From NCBI GenBank assembly GCA_943789295.1, contig CALSTO010000003.1:62001-126000 (forward strand): 64,000 bases of DNA, read 5' to 3'. The position numbers and the translations under genes are program-made. The notes below the pieces were generated by a model, which was given only the letters and a program-made list of their open reading frames with translations, was not told the origin of the DNA and did no database searches. Of the stretch, positions 47,161 to 56,084 are shown one piece after another; positions within the stretch are counted from its first letter, which is position 1, and the number at the start of each line of letters is the position of its first letter. The stretch comes from MAG-121220-bin8 sp002700465. Its GTDB lineage: Bacteria > Bacteroidota > Bacteroidia > Flavobacteriales > Flavobacteriaceae.

Positions 47161-47748
47161 TTATTTATAGTTCAAAGCCATCTTGGCCAAGTACTTTCCA
47201 AGAATGTCAAATTCTAAATTAACCTCATCTCCTTTTTTTAAATTTTTAAAACTTGTGTGCTTATAAGTGAATGGAATAATAGCGACTTTAAATTGATTCG
47301 GTCTTGAGTCAATAACGGTTAAACTAACTCCGTTAACAGCAATAGACCCTTTTTCAACAGTTATGTTATTGGATTTCTGGTGTTCAATTATAAATTCCCA
47401 GCTTCCATTTTTTTCTTCAACATCAATACATTTACCAATTTGGTCAACATGGCCTTGAATCATGTGACCATCTAATCTATCTCCAATTTTCATAGCTCTT
47501 TCCAAATTGATGACATCGTTAATCTTCCAGCTTCTGATTGTAGTTTTGTTTATTGTTTCTTCAATGGCAGTTACCGTATATAATTTATTGTTTATTTCAA
47601 CTACAGTTAAACAAATACCATTATGTGATACACTTTGATCTATTTTTAGTTCAGAAGTAATTTCACTTGACAAGGTAATGTCAAGGTTGTTTTTAGAGTT
47701 TTTAATGTCAACTATTTTAGCCAGCTGTTCAACAATTCCTGTAAACAT
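47161..47748 (-). CDS. ribE: Riboflavin synthase alpha chain
   Basis: 195 residues formed of two lumazine-binding repeats. The first begins MFTGIVEQLAKIVDI and carries SVSHNGICLTVVEI; the second has GHMIQGHVDQIGKC and KGSIAVNGVSLTVID. The enzyme dismutates two lumazines to riboflavin. No FMN riboswitch is visible upstream in the 60-bp gap to divergent pdxA. Confidence 0.95.
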   Translation of the reverse strand: MFTGIVEQLAKIVDIKNSKNNLDITLSSEITSELKIDQSVSHNGICLTVVEINNKLYTVTAIEETINKTTIRSWKINDVINLERAMKIGDRLDGHMIQGHVDQIGKCIDVEEKNGSWEFIIEHQKSNNITVEKGSIAVNGVSLTVIDSRPNQFKVAIIPFTYKHTSFKNLKKGDEVNLEFDILGKYLAKMALNYK

Positions 47749-47809
47749 GATTATTAATTTATATCTTTAAATATTTGATAAAAATAATAATAATAAAAGA
47801 ACAAATTAC

Positions 47810-48865
47810 ATGAAGAATGAAACTTTGCCTATTGTAGGAATTTCTTGTGGAGATCCAAATGGAATAGGAATAGAAGTGATTTTAAAATCTTTAACAGATA
47901 AGAGAATATTAAGTTTTTTTACCCCATTAATATTTTGCAATAATCAATTAATCTCTAGCCAAAAAGAACACCTAAATCTTGAGCTAAATCAAATAAAAAT
48001 CAATATAAATCAAAACCCAGTTAGCGGAAAAGTTAATATAATAAATGTTTGGGAAGATGATTTTGTAACAGCATTTGGTAAGCCAACAAAGGAATCTGGA
48101 ACAAAGTCTTTTTTATCTCTTCAAGAAGCCGTTAAGGCCTTAATGAATAATAAAATTGATTTATTGGTTACTGCTCCAATTAATAAAAATAATATTCAAA
48201 GTGAAAAATTTAAGTTTCCAGGTCACACGGACTATTTGGCAAAACAGCTGGGTGGAGAAAGCTTAATGTTTATGATTTCTGATGAATTAAAAATAGGCTT
48301 GATAACAGACCACGTTCCATTAAAAGAAATTAGTACGCATGTTACAAAACAGAGAATAGAACAAAAATTTTCTTTAATTAACGAATCTTTAAAAAAAGAT
48401 TTTGGAATTCAAATACCGAAAATTGCAGTTCTTTCAATTGATCCTCATGTTGGTGACGGAGGAGTAATAGGAAAGGATGATCGAGACATATTAAAGCCAG
48501 TATTATTAGAAATTGCATCAAAAAATAATCTAGTTTTTGGGCCATTTTCAAGTGATAGTTTTTTTGGTTCGGGACAATACAAAAAATATGACGCAGTTTT
48601 AGCCATTTATCACGACCAAGGCCTTATCCCTTTTAAAACCTTGTCTTTTGGCTCAGGAGTTAATTACACTGCCGGCTTAAATAAAGTAAGAACCTCACCT
48701 GACCACGGAACAGGCTATGATATTGCAGGCAAGGGGCTTGCTGATTCAACGTCTTTTAAAAATGCAATTTTTTCTGCAATAGAAATTTTAAAATCTAGAC
48801 AGCTGTTTGAAGATTTAAACAAAAATCCATTAAACTTGTCTAATTCTAAAACAGGAAAAAAATAG
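47810..48865 (+). CDS. pdxA: 4-hydroxythreonine-4-phosphate dehydrogenase
   Basis: 351 residues; an NAD-dependent enzyme of pyridoxal phosphate synthesis (DXP-dependent route). Visible: the start PIVGISCGDPNGIGIEVILKSL, metal-binding histidines in KFPGHTDYLAKQLGG and AIYHDQGLIPFKTLSF, and the C-terminal TSPDHGTGYDIAGKGLADSTSFKNAI. The HDQG and DHGT motifs are the family signature. First gene of the run into DUF177-rpmF-fabH. Confidence 0.95.
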   Translation: MKNETLPIVGISCGDPNGIGIEVILKSLTDKRILSFFTPLIFCNNQLISSQKEHLNLELNQIKININQNPVSGKVNIINVWEDDFVTAFGKPTKESGTKSFLSLQEAVKALMNNKIDLLVTAPINKNNIQSEKFKFPGHTDYLAKQLGGESLMFMISDELKIGLITDHVPLKEISTHVTKQRIEQKFSLINESLKKDFGIQIPKIAVLSIDPHVGDGGVIGKDDRDILKPVLLEIASKNNLVFGPFSSDSFFGSGQYKKYDAVLAIYHDQGLIPFKTLSFGSGVNYTAGLNKVRTSPDHGTGYDIAGKGLADSTSFKNAIFSAIEILKSRQLFEDLNKNPLNLSNSKTGKK

Positions 48866-48915
48866 GCTGTTAAAATTATAATATTTCTTATATTCGCAGG
48901 CTCAAACTTAGCATT

Positions 48916-49437
48916 ATGCAGTTTTTAAATCAGTTTGTAATTAGTTTTACTGGACTTAAAGAAGGAGAGCATGAGTATAAGTTCGAATTAGAAAACGAGT
49001 TCTTTGAACATTTTGAATATAATGATTTTAATAGTTGCAAAATAGGTGCAATAGTCATTTTGAATAAAAAATCTAATTTATTAGAGTTTAATTTTTATTC
49101 CAAAGGTAAGATTAACCTAAACTGTCATGTTTCCAACGAGCCTTTTGATTACTCTCAGGAGCATAATATGAAATTGGTTGTAAAATTTAGCTCTGAACTG
49201 TCAGATGATAATGAAGAACTTTTGGTTTTGCCGGTTGGTCAAACACAAATAAATATTGGAAAATACTTATTTGAAATGATAGTGTTATCTTTACCTATTA
49301 AAATTATTCATCCTGGTGTAAAAGACGGCTCTTTAGAAACAGAAACGTTAAAAAAACTAAGGGAGTATGAATCAAATGTTCTAGAGAAAAACGATAAAAG
49401 CGATCCCAGATGGGACAAATTAAAAGATTTAATATAA
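48916..49437 (+). CDS. DUF177 (YceD) family protein
   Basis: 173 residues of the YceD family that precedes rpmF in most bacteria, implicated in 23S rRNA accumulation. Features: FKLE-like start (FLNQFVISFTGLKEGEHEYKFEL), the NLNCHVSNEPFDYSQEH segment that replaces the C-x2-C motif typical elsewhere, and the C-terminal DPRWDKLKDLI characteristic of the family. It ends 6 bp before rpmF. Confidence 0.9.
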   Translation: MQFLNQFVISFTGLKEGEHEYKFELENEFFEHFEYNDFNSCKIGAIVILNKKSNLLEFNFYSKGKINLNCHVSNEPFDYSQEHNMKLVVKFSSELSDDNEELLVLPVGQTQINIGKYLFEMIVLSLPIKIIHPGVKDGSLETETLKKLREYESNVLEKNDKSDPRWDKLKDLI

Positions 49438-49443
49438 AATATT

Positions 49444-49641
49444 ATGGCACATCCTAAAAGAAAAATTTCCAAAACTAGAAGAGACAAAAGAAGAACACAC
49501 TACAAAGTTTCAGATTCTCAGATAGCTACATGTAAAACTACGGGAGAAGCTCATTTATACCATAGAGCTCATTGGCATGAAGGTAAATTATACTACAGAG
49601 GTAAAGTTTTGATAGACAATACAGTAGAAGCAGAAGCTTAA
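49444..49641 (+). CDS. rpmF: 50S ribosomal protein L32
   Basis: 65 residues with the L32 signature start MAHPKRKISKTRRDKRRTHYK, followed by HLYHRAHWHEGKLYYRGK. The zinc-binding cysteines of the C+ form are largely lost (one Cys in QIATCKTTG), i.e. the zinc-independent form. Followed by a terminator-like hairpin. Confidence 0.96.
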   Translation: MAHPKRKISKTRRDKRRTHYKVSDSQIATCKTTGEAHLYHRAHWHEGKLYYRGKVLIDNTVEAEA

Positions 49642-49651
49642 TATATTTTTG

Positions 49652-49719
49652 AAAAAATGGTGTTTTTGGCCATTTTTTTACATTTTTTTGCCATTTTTTG
49701 CCATTTTTTTGCCATTTTT
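49652..49719 (+). repeat. Terminator hairpin merging into phased CCATTTTTT repeats
   Basis: AAAAAATGG at 49652-49660 pairs with CCATTTTTT at 49670-49678, an intrinsic terminator after rpmF. Four further (C/A)CATTTTTT-like units follow. The 'CAT' positions are 49671, 49681, 49692, 49702 and 49713, spacings of 10, 11, 10 and 11, about one helical turn. T-tracts of 5-7 in phase should make curved DNA, and each unit can also pair with the AAAAAATGG arm. Confidence 0.7.
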
Positions 49720-49742
49720 GATCAAAATTCTAAATAACGAGT

Positions 49743-50735
49743 TTGAAAAAAATTAATGCTTCAATAACCGCAGTAGGGTCTTTTTTGCCGGAAAAAATTT
49801 TGAACAATGCAGATTTAGAAAAAATCGTTGATACTAATGACGAGTGGATAACTACTCGAACCGGAATAAAAGAAAGAAGAATTTTAGATAAAGGCATAGG
49901 AACTTCACACATGGCAATCCAAGCCGCTAACACCATAATTAAAAAGAAAAAATTAGATCCTACAGAAATTGACTTAGTCGTTGTAGCTACTATAACACCA
50001 GATATGCACGCAACGGCAACTGCAGCTTATGTTGCTTCTGAAATAGGCGCATCTAACGCATTTGGATTTGATATTAGCGCAGCTTGTTCGGGATTCTTGT
50101 ATGGTTTGTCTACTGCCTCTGCATTTATTGAATCAGGCAGATATAAAAAAATTATTTTAATTGGAGCTGATAAAATGTCTTCAATAGTTGACTATTCTGA
50201 TAGAAATACGTGTATTATTTTTGGGGATGGTGCTGGGGCCGTTTTATTAGAGCCTAACACTGAGGGTTACGGCGTTAAAGATGAATATTTACGGTCAAAT
50301 GGGTCAAATAGAGATTTGCTTAGAATTGAAGCTGGAGGATCTCAAACACCCACAACAAAGAATACGGTAAAAGAAAAAAAACATTTTATATATCAAGACG
50401 GTAAAAACGTCTTTAAACATGCAGTTTCAAATATGTCGGACGCTTCTGATCAAATCATGAAACGCAATAACTTAACACATTTAGATGTAGATTATTTAGT
50501 TGCACACCAAGCTAACAAAAGAATTATTGACGCTACATCTAAAAGAATGGGTATTAAGGACGAAAAGGTCTTAATGAATATTCATCGATATGGTAATACT
50601 ACCGCAGCAACAATTCCTTTGCTTTTATTCGATTTTGAATCTAAGTTTAAAAAAGGAGATAACATTATTTTTGCCTCTTTTGGAGCAGGCTTCACTTGGG
50701 GAGCTATGTATTTAAAATGGGCCTATAACCAATAA
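49743..50735 (+). CDS. fabH: 3-oxoacyl-ACP synthase III
   Basis: 330 residues; condenses acetyl- or branched-acyl-CoA with malonyl-ACP to start fatty-acid chains. Catalytic triad: Cys in DISAACSGFLYG (~residue 117), His in LVAHQANKRI and Asn in YGNTTAATIP. TTG start with a weak purine-rich upstream. Adjacent accB and accC supply malonyl-CoA. No plsX lies between rpmF and fabH. Confidence 0.95.
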   Translation: MKKINASITAVGSFLPEKILNNADLEKIVDTNDEWITTRTGIKERRILDKGIGTSHMAIQAANTIIKKKKLDPTEIDLVVVATITPDMHATATAAYVASEIGASNAFGFDISAACSGFLYGLSTASAFIESGRYKKIILIGADKMSSIVDYSDRNTCIIFGDGAGAVLLEPNTEGYGVKDEYLRSNGSNRDLLRIEAGGSQTPTTKNTVKEKKHFIYQDGKNVFKHAVSNMSDASDQIMKRNNLTHLDVDYLVAHQANKRIIDATSKRMGIKDEKVLMNIHRYGNTTAATIPLLLFDFESKFKKGDNIIFASFGAGFTWGAMYLKWAYNQ

Positions 50736-50745
50736 TTATTTTATT

Positions 50746-51222
50746 ATGAACATTAAGGAAATTCAACAGTTAATCAAATTTGTAGCAAAATCAGGAGTAA
50801 GTGAAGTAAAAATTGAATCAAAAGATTTAAAATTAAGTGTCAAAACTGGAGCCTCAGGAAAACTTGTTTCACATGCAGAACCAGTATTACTAAACTCGCA
50901 GCCATTAGTTCAAAATGTTTTATCAGAAACTTACTCAGAACCAGAAAAAGTTCAGGTTTCCGACACCTCCGAAGACAATCATTTAATTACTATCAAGTCA
51001 CCTATTATCGGAACTTTTTATAGAAAGCCCTCACCAGACAAGCCTAATTTTATTGAAATAGGAGATTCAATAAAGGAAGGAAGCGTATTGTGTGTAGTTG
51101 AGGCCATGAAACTTTTCAACGAAATAGAATCGGAATATTCAGGAAAAATTGTTAAAATTCTTGCTGATGACGCATCACCAGTTGAATTCGACCAACCGTT
51201 ATTTGTAGTCGACCCTTCTTAA
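50746..51222 (+). CDS. accB: Biotin carboxyl carrier protein of acetyl-CoA carboxylase
   Basis: 158 residues: an N-terminal helix (MNIKEIQQLIKFVAKSGVSEVKIE), a variable linker and a C-terminal biotinyl domain with the lysine in VVEAMKLFNEIE and a thumb-containing segment (SPIIGTFYRKPSPDKPNFIEIGDSI). Immediately precedes accC. Confidence 0.96.
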   Translation: MNIKEIQQLIKFVAKSGVSEVKIESKDLKLSVKTGASGKLVSHAEPVLLNSQPLVQNVLSETYSEPEKVQVSDTSEDNHLITIKSPIIGTFYRKPSPDKPNFIEIGDSIKEGSVLCVVEAMKLFNEIESEYSGKIVKILADDASPVEFDQPLFVVDPS

Positions 51223-51232
51223 TCATATACTT

Positions 51233-52576
51233 ATGTTTAAAAAAATATTAATTGCTAACCGAGGCGAAATAGCGTTACGAATTATAAGAACTTGTAAGGA
51301 AATGGGTATTAAAACCGTTGCGGTTTACTCTGTAGCTGATCAGGAAAGCTTGCATGTTAAATTTGCTGATGAAGCGGTTTGCATTGGCCCAGCTAATAGT
51401 GCAGACTCGTATTTAAAAATACCAAATATTATTGCAGCAGCTGAAATTACCAATGCGGATGCTATTCATCCAGGATACGGTTTTCTTTCTGAAAATGCTA
51501 GATTTTCCAAAATATGTGATGAACATAAAATTAAATTTATTGGAGCTTCTGCAGAAATGATTGAAAGAATGGGCGACAAAGCTTCTGCAATTGCAACAAT
51601 GAAAGAAGCTGGTGTTCCAACAATTCCAGGATCTGGAGGAATTATCGAGACTTTTGATAAAGCTAAAAAAATAGCTAAAAAAATAGGATACCCAGTAATG
51701 ATAAAAGCAACTGCAGGTGGTGGAGGAAAAGGAATGAGAGCAGTTTGGGATGAAGAAAGCTTTTTAGATTTATGGGAAAGTGCAAAACAAGAAGCATTTG
51801 CATCATTTGGAAACGATGGAATGTACATGGAAAAGTTAGTTGTAGACCCTAGACATATTGAAATACAGATTGTAGCAGATAAATTTGGAAAAGCTTGTCA
51901 TTTGTCTGAAAGAGATTGCTCTATACAAAGAAGACATCAGAAATTGACAGAAGAAACACCTTCTCCATTTATGACGGACAGTTTAAGAGAAAAAATGGGT
52001 AAAGCAGCTGTTAAAGCTTCCGAATATATTAAATACGAAGGAGCAGGAACAATTGAATTTTTAGTAGACAAAAACAGAAATTTTTATTTCATGGAAATGA
52101 ATACTAGAATTCAAGTTGAGCATCCAATTACCGAGCAAGTTATTGACTATGATTTGATTAAAGAACAAATTAAAGTTGCTTCTGGAGTAAGAGTTTCAGG
52201 AGAACATTATTTTCCTAATCTTCATTCAATCGAGTGTAGAATAAACGCAGAAGATCCGTTTAAAGGATTTAGACCCTCGCCAGGCAAAATAACTAACCTT
52301 CATTTGCCGGGGGGTCACGGAGTTAGACTGGACACGCATGTTTACAGTGGCTATATTATTCCTCCTAATTATGATTCTATGATTGCTAAATTAATTGTAA
52401 CTGCTCAAAATAGAAATGACGCAATTGATAAAATGCGAAGAGCTTTAGATGAATTTATTATTGAAGGAATAAAAACAACTATTCCATTTCATAGACAATT
52501 AATGGATCATCCAGACTATATTTTGGGGAATTACACCACGAAGTTCATGGAAGATTTTGAAATTGAAGAAAAATAG
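51233..52576 (+). CDS. accC: Acetyl-CoA carboxylase, biotin carboxylase subunit
   Basis: 447 residues, intact. ATP-grasp enzyme: N-terminal KKILIANRGEIALRIIRTC, IHPGYGFLSENARFS, the glycine-rich loop MIKATAGGGGKGMR, and the catalytic FYFMEMNTRIQVEHPITE region. It carboxylates biotin on AccB. The window contains no accA/accD. Convergent with asd, 1-bp gap. Confidence 0.97.
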   Translation: MFKKILIANRGEIALRIIRTCKEMGIKTVAVYSVADQESLHVKFADEAVCIGPANSADSYLKIPNIIAAAEITNADAIHPGYGFLSENARFSKICDEHKIKFIGASAEMIERMGDKASAIATMKEAGVPTIPGSGGIIETFDKAKKIAKKIGYPVMIKATAGGGGKGMRAVWDEESFLDLWESAKQEAFASFGNDGMYMEKLVVDPRHIEIQIVADKFGKACHLSERDCSIQRRHQKLTEETPSPFMTDSLREKMGKAAVKASEYIKYEGAGTIEFLVDKNRNFYFMEMNTRIQVEHPITEQVIDYDLIKEQIKVASGVRVSGEHYFPNLHSIECRINAEDPFKGFRPSPGKITNLHLPGGHGVRLDTHVYSGYIIPPNYDSMIAKLIVTAQNRNDAIDKMRRALDEFIIEGIKTTIPFHRQLMDHPDYILGNYTTKFMEDFEIEEK

Positions 52577-52577
52577 A

Positions 52578-53561
52578 TTAGAGGAATTTGGCAACTACTT
52601 TTTCAGCTATTTGGACAGCATTTGTTGCTGCACCCTTTCTCAGATTATCAGCAACTACCCATAGATTTAATGCTTTTTCATGAGAAAAATCTTTTCTTAT
52701 TCTTCCAACAAAAACTTCATCTTTGTTTTTTGAGTATAAAGGCATCGGATAACTTAGGGTTTCAATATCATCTTTAACTATAACGCCCGAAGTTTCTTTC
52801 AATAAACCTACAATTTCTGAAATATTAAATGAGTTTTCTAACTCTATGTTTATTGATTCACTATGCCCACCCATAACAGGAATTCGTACAGCAGTAGCGC
52901 TAACACTAATTGAAGAATCTAATATTTTATGTGTTTCGTTTGAAAGCTTCATCTCCTCTTTAGTATATCCATTTTCTAAAAAATCATCACAATGAGGAAT
53001 TGCATTTTGATGAATTTTATAATTATATGCCATTTCTCCCTCTAGGCCTTTGTATTCGTTTTCTAGCTGTTTTAAAGCCTTAACACCTGTTCCAGTAATA
53101 GATTGATAAGTTGAGACAATAACTCTTTTAATTTTATATTTTTTATGAATTGGAGCTAGAACCATTAGCATTTGAATTGTTGAGCAGTTTGGGTTTGCAA
53201 TTATTTTATCAGTTTCTTCAATTTCAGAACCATTAATTTCAGGTATAATTAATTTTTTTAAAGGATCCATTCTCCATGCAGAGGAATTATCAATTACAAT
53301 TGTTCCGACTTCTGCGAATTTAGGAGCCCATAACAATGAAGTTTCGCCTCCAGCCGAAAAAATAGCTATTTCTGGCTTTTCTTGAAGAGCTTTATCTAAG
53401 CCAATAACAGAATAATCTTTACCACAGTATGAAATAATTTTACCAATTGAATTTTTGGACGCAACAAGAAGAAGCTCATCAAAATGTAAATTTCTTTCTT
53501 TAATAACATCCAGCATCACATTCCCAACCATTCCTGTAGCACCTATAATTGCAATTTTCAT
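52578..53561 (-). CDS. asd: Aspartate-semialdehyde dehydrogenase
   Basis: 327 residues from the preferred start. NADP site MKIAIIGATGMVGNVMLDV, catalytic cysteine in IIANPNCSTIQML (~residue 128), AVRIPVMGGHSESINIEL. It makes aspartate semialdehyde for lysine, diaminopimelate and threonine synthesis. An in-frame start at 53579 exists, but that codon overlaps the promoter's -7 element, so translation should begin at the ATG of 53561, which also gives the canonical N-terminus. Confidence 0.93.
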   Translation of the reverse strand: MKIAIIGATGMVGNVMLDVIKERNLHFDELLLVASKNSIGKIISYCGKDYSVIGLDKALQEKPEIAIFSAGGETSLLWAPKFAEVGTIVIDNSSAWRMDPLKKLIIPEINGSEIEETDKIIANPNCSTIQMLMVLAPIHKKYKIKRVIVSTYQSITGTGVKALKQLENEYKGLEGEMAYNYKIHQNAIPHCDDFLENGYTKEEMKLSNETHKILDSSISVSATAVRIPVMGGHSESINIELENSFNISEIVGLLKETSGVIVKDDIETLSYPMPLYSKNKDEVFVGRIRKDFSHEKALNLWVVADNLRKGAATNAVQIAEKVVAKFL

Positions 53562-53576
53562 TTTTTTAATTTTAAA

Positions 53577-53584
53577 CAAAAATA
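53577..53584 (-). promoter_or_regulatory. -7 element (TATTTTTG) of asd
   Basis: A TANNTTTG match on the minus strand. It covers the upstream alternative start codon (53579) and therefore supports the ATG at 53561. Confidence 0.5.
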
Positions 53585-53657
53585 AATATTTATGATTAAG
53601 GAGATTGCGACCTACGCAAATAAGTCAATTTTAAAACAAAAAGTTAAAAATATAACA

Positions 53658-54755
53658 CTATTTAATTACAACTCTTTTAATTCTTCTGGAAATAGAACTA
53701 ATTAGTTCATAGGAAATAGTGTTTGCCTTTTTTGAAAATTCTTCTGCAGAATAAGAGTTGTCATCAAAGAATACGACTTCATCTCCTTCTTTACATTTAA
53801 TTTCAGTGACATCTATCATTAACATGTCCATGCAAACATTGCCAACTATTTTAGCCATTTTATCTCCAAGAAGTACTTCTCCTTTTTTATTTCCGTATTG
53901 TCTTCCAATTCCGTCTGCATGACCAATTGGAAGAGTAGCAATAACAGAATTTGCTTTGGCAGTAAAGCCTTTATTGTATCCAACAGAACTTCCTGCTTTA
54001 ATTTCATGAATTTGAGATATTATTGTTTTTAATGACAATACAGGCTTCAGGTTGTTTTCATATTTTATGTCATTCCCGAATCCGTATAATCCAATGCCAG
54101 ACCTTACCATATCAAACTGATATTCAGAAAAGTTTAAAATTCCAGATGTATTTAAAAGATGTTTTTTTAAAGGAGTTGTTAATTTGTTTTCTAAAGCTTT
54201 ATCAATTGAAATAAACTCTTCAATTTGTTTTTCAGTATATTTTTTTTCATCTAAATCCTCAGAAGCACCAAGGTGAGAGAAGATATATTTTGGAAGATTC
54301 GGCTTAATTAGTTGTGAGAGTTTGTCTATATCTTTTTTTAAAAATCCAAGCCTGTTTAATCCAGTATTGAATTTTATTTGATATGGGTAGGATGTTTTAT
54401 TTTTGTTTTTTAAAGCTTCAATAAAAAAAGATAAAATTCTAAAAGAGTAAATGCTTGGCTCCAATTGATTCATTATTATTTCTTTAAAATCGTTTTCTTG
54501 AGGATGTAAAACAAGAATAGGAATTTTAATCCCAAATTTTCTTAAATCAACTCCTTCTTGAGTATAAGCAACAGCTAAATAATTAACTCCTAGTCGTTCT
54601 AATTCTTTAGACACAACTCTTGAGTCGCTCCCATATGAAAACGCCTTTACAACCGCCATAAATTTAGTTTGGGAATTTATTTGGGATTTTAAATAATCTA
54701 AATTATTTTTTAAGTTTTTAAGCTTAATCTCTACAGTTGTTTCTTTAATAGACAT
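53658..54755 (-). CDS. alr: Alanine racemase
   Basis: 365 residues. PLP-binding lysine in FMAVVKAFSYGSDS (~residue 38), the second catalytic region around SSVGYNKGFTAK and the tyrosine motif, and CMDMLMIDVTEI. It makes D-alanine for peptidoglycan. It is a free-standing form, not fused to MurF as in some Bacteroidota. Starts 2 bp after tdk, so probably co-transcribed. Confidence 0.94.
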   Translation of the reverse strand: MSIKETTVEIKLKNLKNNLDYLKSQINSQTKFMAVVKAFSYGSDSRVVSKELERLGVNYLAVAYTQEGVDLRKFGIKIPILVLHPQENDFKEIIMNQLEPSIYSFRILSFFIEALKNKNKTSYPYQIKFNTGLNRLGFLKKDIDKLSQLIKPNLPKYIFSHLGASEDLDEKKYTEKQIEEFISIDKALENKLTTPLKKHLLNTSGILNFSEYQFDMVRSGIGLYGFGNDIKYENNLKPVLSLKTIISQIHEIKAGSSVGYNKGFTAKANSVIATLPIGHADGIGRQYGNKKGEVLLGDKMAKIVGNVCMDMLMIDVTEIKCKEGDEVVFFDDNSYSAEEFSKKANTISYELISSISRRIKRVVIK

Positions 54756-54757
54756 TA

Positions 54758-55330
54758 TTATAACTTTCTTTTATTCATTTTTTTAATGAAAACCTCTCTG
54801 GATAAAGGCTCATATTCTTTTTTTTCACCAATTAAAACCAAATCTTTACTCTTCTCTTTTCTAAAGCTGTATCCAGCAGAATTTCCTGTTTCAACACATA
54901 TTGCATGAACTTTTTTAACTTCTTCTGCACAGGCCATTAAATTAGGCATTGGCCCAAAAGGATTCCCTTCATAATCCATGTCAAGCCCAGCCACAATTAC
55001 TCTGTACCCATCGTTAGCAAGCGTATTACAAACTTTAACAAGCGACTGCTCAAAAAACTGAGCCTCATCAATACCAATCACATCTAATCCTTTACAATTT
55101 TTTAAAATCTCTTTAGAATTGGAAATTATTGTTGCTGAAATTTCGTTTTTAGCATGAGAAATTATTTTATTATTGGGACTTCTAGAATCTGTTTTTGGCC
55201 TGAAAACTTTATATTTTTTTCCAGCTAATTCAACTTTTTTGATTCTTCTAATTAGTTCTTCAGTTTTTCCAGAAAACATAGATCCGCAAACCACCTCTAA
55301 TCTTCCTTTAAACTCATACTTTTTATTCAT
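54758..55330 (-). CDS. tdk: Thymidine kinase (type II)
   Basis: 190 residues of the TK1 family: P-loop CGSMFSGKTEELIRR (~residues 15-29), Walker B VIGIDEAQFFEQ, and the lasso region ACAEEVKKVHAICVETGNSAGYSFRK with a reduced set of zinc cysteines. It salvages thymidine to dTMP. First gene of a tdk-alr unit, divergent from rsmI. Confidence 0.95.
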   Translation of the reverse strand: MNKKYEFKGRLEVVCGSMFSGKTEELIRRIKKVELAGKKYKVFRPKTDSRSPNNKIISHAKNEISATIISNSKEILKNCKGLDVIGIDEAQFFEQSLVKVCNTLANDGYRVIVAGLDMDYEGNPFGPMPNLMACAEEVKKVHAICVETGNSAGYSFRKEKSKDLVLIGEKKEYEPLSREVFIKKMNKRKL

Positions 55331-55407
55331 CTAATTAATATTTATTGAAATCTTATACAAAGTACTTAACTTTAAAGATTCGACAAAGGTCCAAAAATTA
55401 ATTCAAC

Positions 55408-56082
55408 ATGGCAAAACTATATATTGTTCCAACTCCAATTGGAAATTTAGAAGATTTTACCTTTAGAGCGATTAATGTTTTAAAGGATGTGAATTTGATT
55501 CTATGTGAAGACACAAGAAGAAGCAAAAAATTATTAATTCATTATAATATTGAAACGCCACTACGTTCACATCACAAATTTAATGAGCACAAAGAGATAG
55601 GAAAAATTGTAGACAAAATTTTGTCAGGAGAAAAAATTGCATTGATTTCAGACGCGGGTACACCCGGAATTTCTGACCCTGGTTTTTTAGCCGTTAGAAC
55701 ATGTCTCGAAAATAATATTCAAGTAGAATGTTTGCCAGGTGCAACAGCGTTGATACCAGCTCTTGTGAATAGCGGAATTCCTTTTGACAAGTTTGTGTTT
55801 GAAGGGTTTTTACCTTTAAAAAAAGGAAGAAAAACTAGACTTGAAAAGCTTTCTGAAGAAAAAAGAACAATGATTTTTTACGAGTCTCCTCACAAGCTTT
55901 TAAAAACATTAAACGATTTTAGTAATAGTTTTGGTTCCGACAGAAAAGTTTCAATTTCCAGAGAACTTACTAAAATATATGAGGAAACGATTCGTTTAAG
56001 TTTGGAGGAGAGTATTAAATTATTCAATGAAAAACCTCCAAAAGGAGAATTTGTAATAATTGTTGAGGGATGTAAAAATTAA
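55408..56082 (+). CDS. rsmI: 16S rRNA (cytidine1402-2'-O)-methyltransferase
   Basis: 224 residues of the tetrapyrrole-methylase-fold RsmI family. Signature KLYIVPTPIGNLEDFTFRAINVL at the start, CEDTRRSKKLL, the SAM site ISDAGTPGISDPGF, and ISRELTKIYEE at the C-terminus. It modifies C1402 in the ribosomal P site. recJ follows after 2 bp. Confidence 0.96.
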   Translation: MAKLYIVPTPIGNLEDFTFRAINVLKDVNLILCEDTRRSKKLLIHYNIETPLRSHHKFNEHKEIGKIVDKILSGEKIALISDAGTPGISDPGFLAVRTCLENNIQVECLPGATALIPALVNSGIPFDKFVFEGFLPLKKGRKTRLEKLSEEKRTMIFYESPHKLLKTLNDFSNSFGSDRKVSISRELTKIYEETIRLSLEESIKLFNEKPPKGEFVIIVEGCKN

Positions 56083-56084
56083 TA

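Noticed and set aside
47749..47809. FMN riboswitch upstream of ribE
   Set aside because: The 60-bp gap is too short and lacks the conserved RFN helices.
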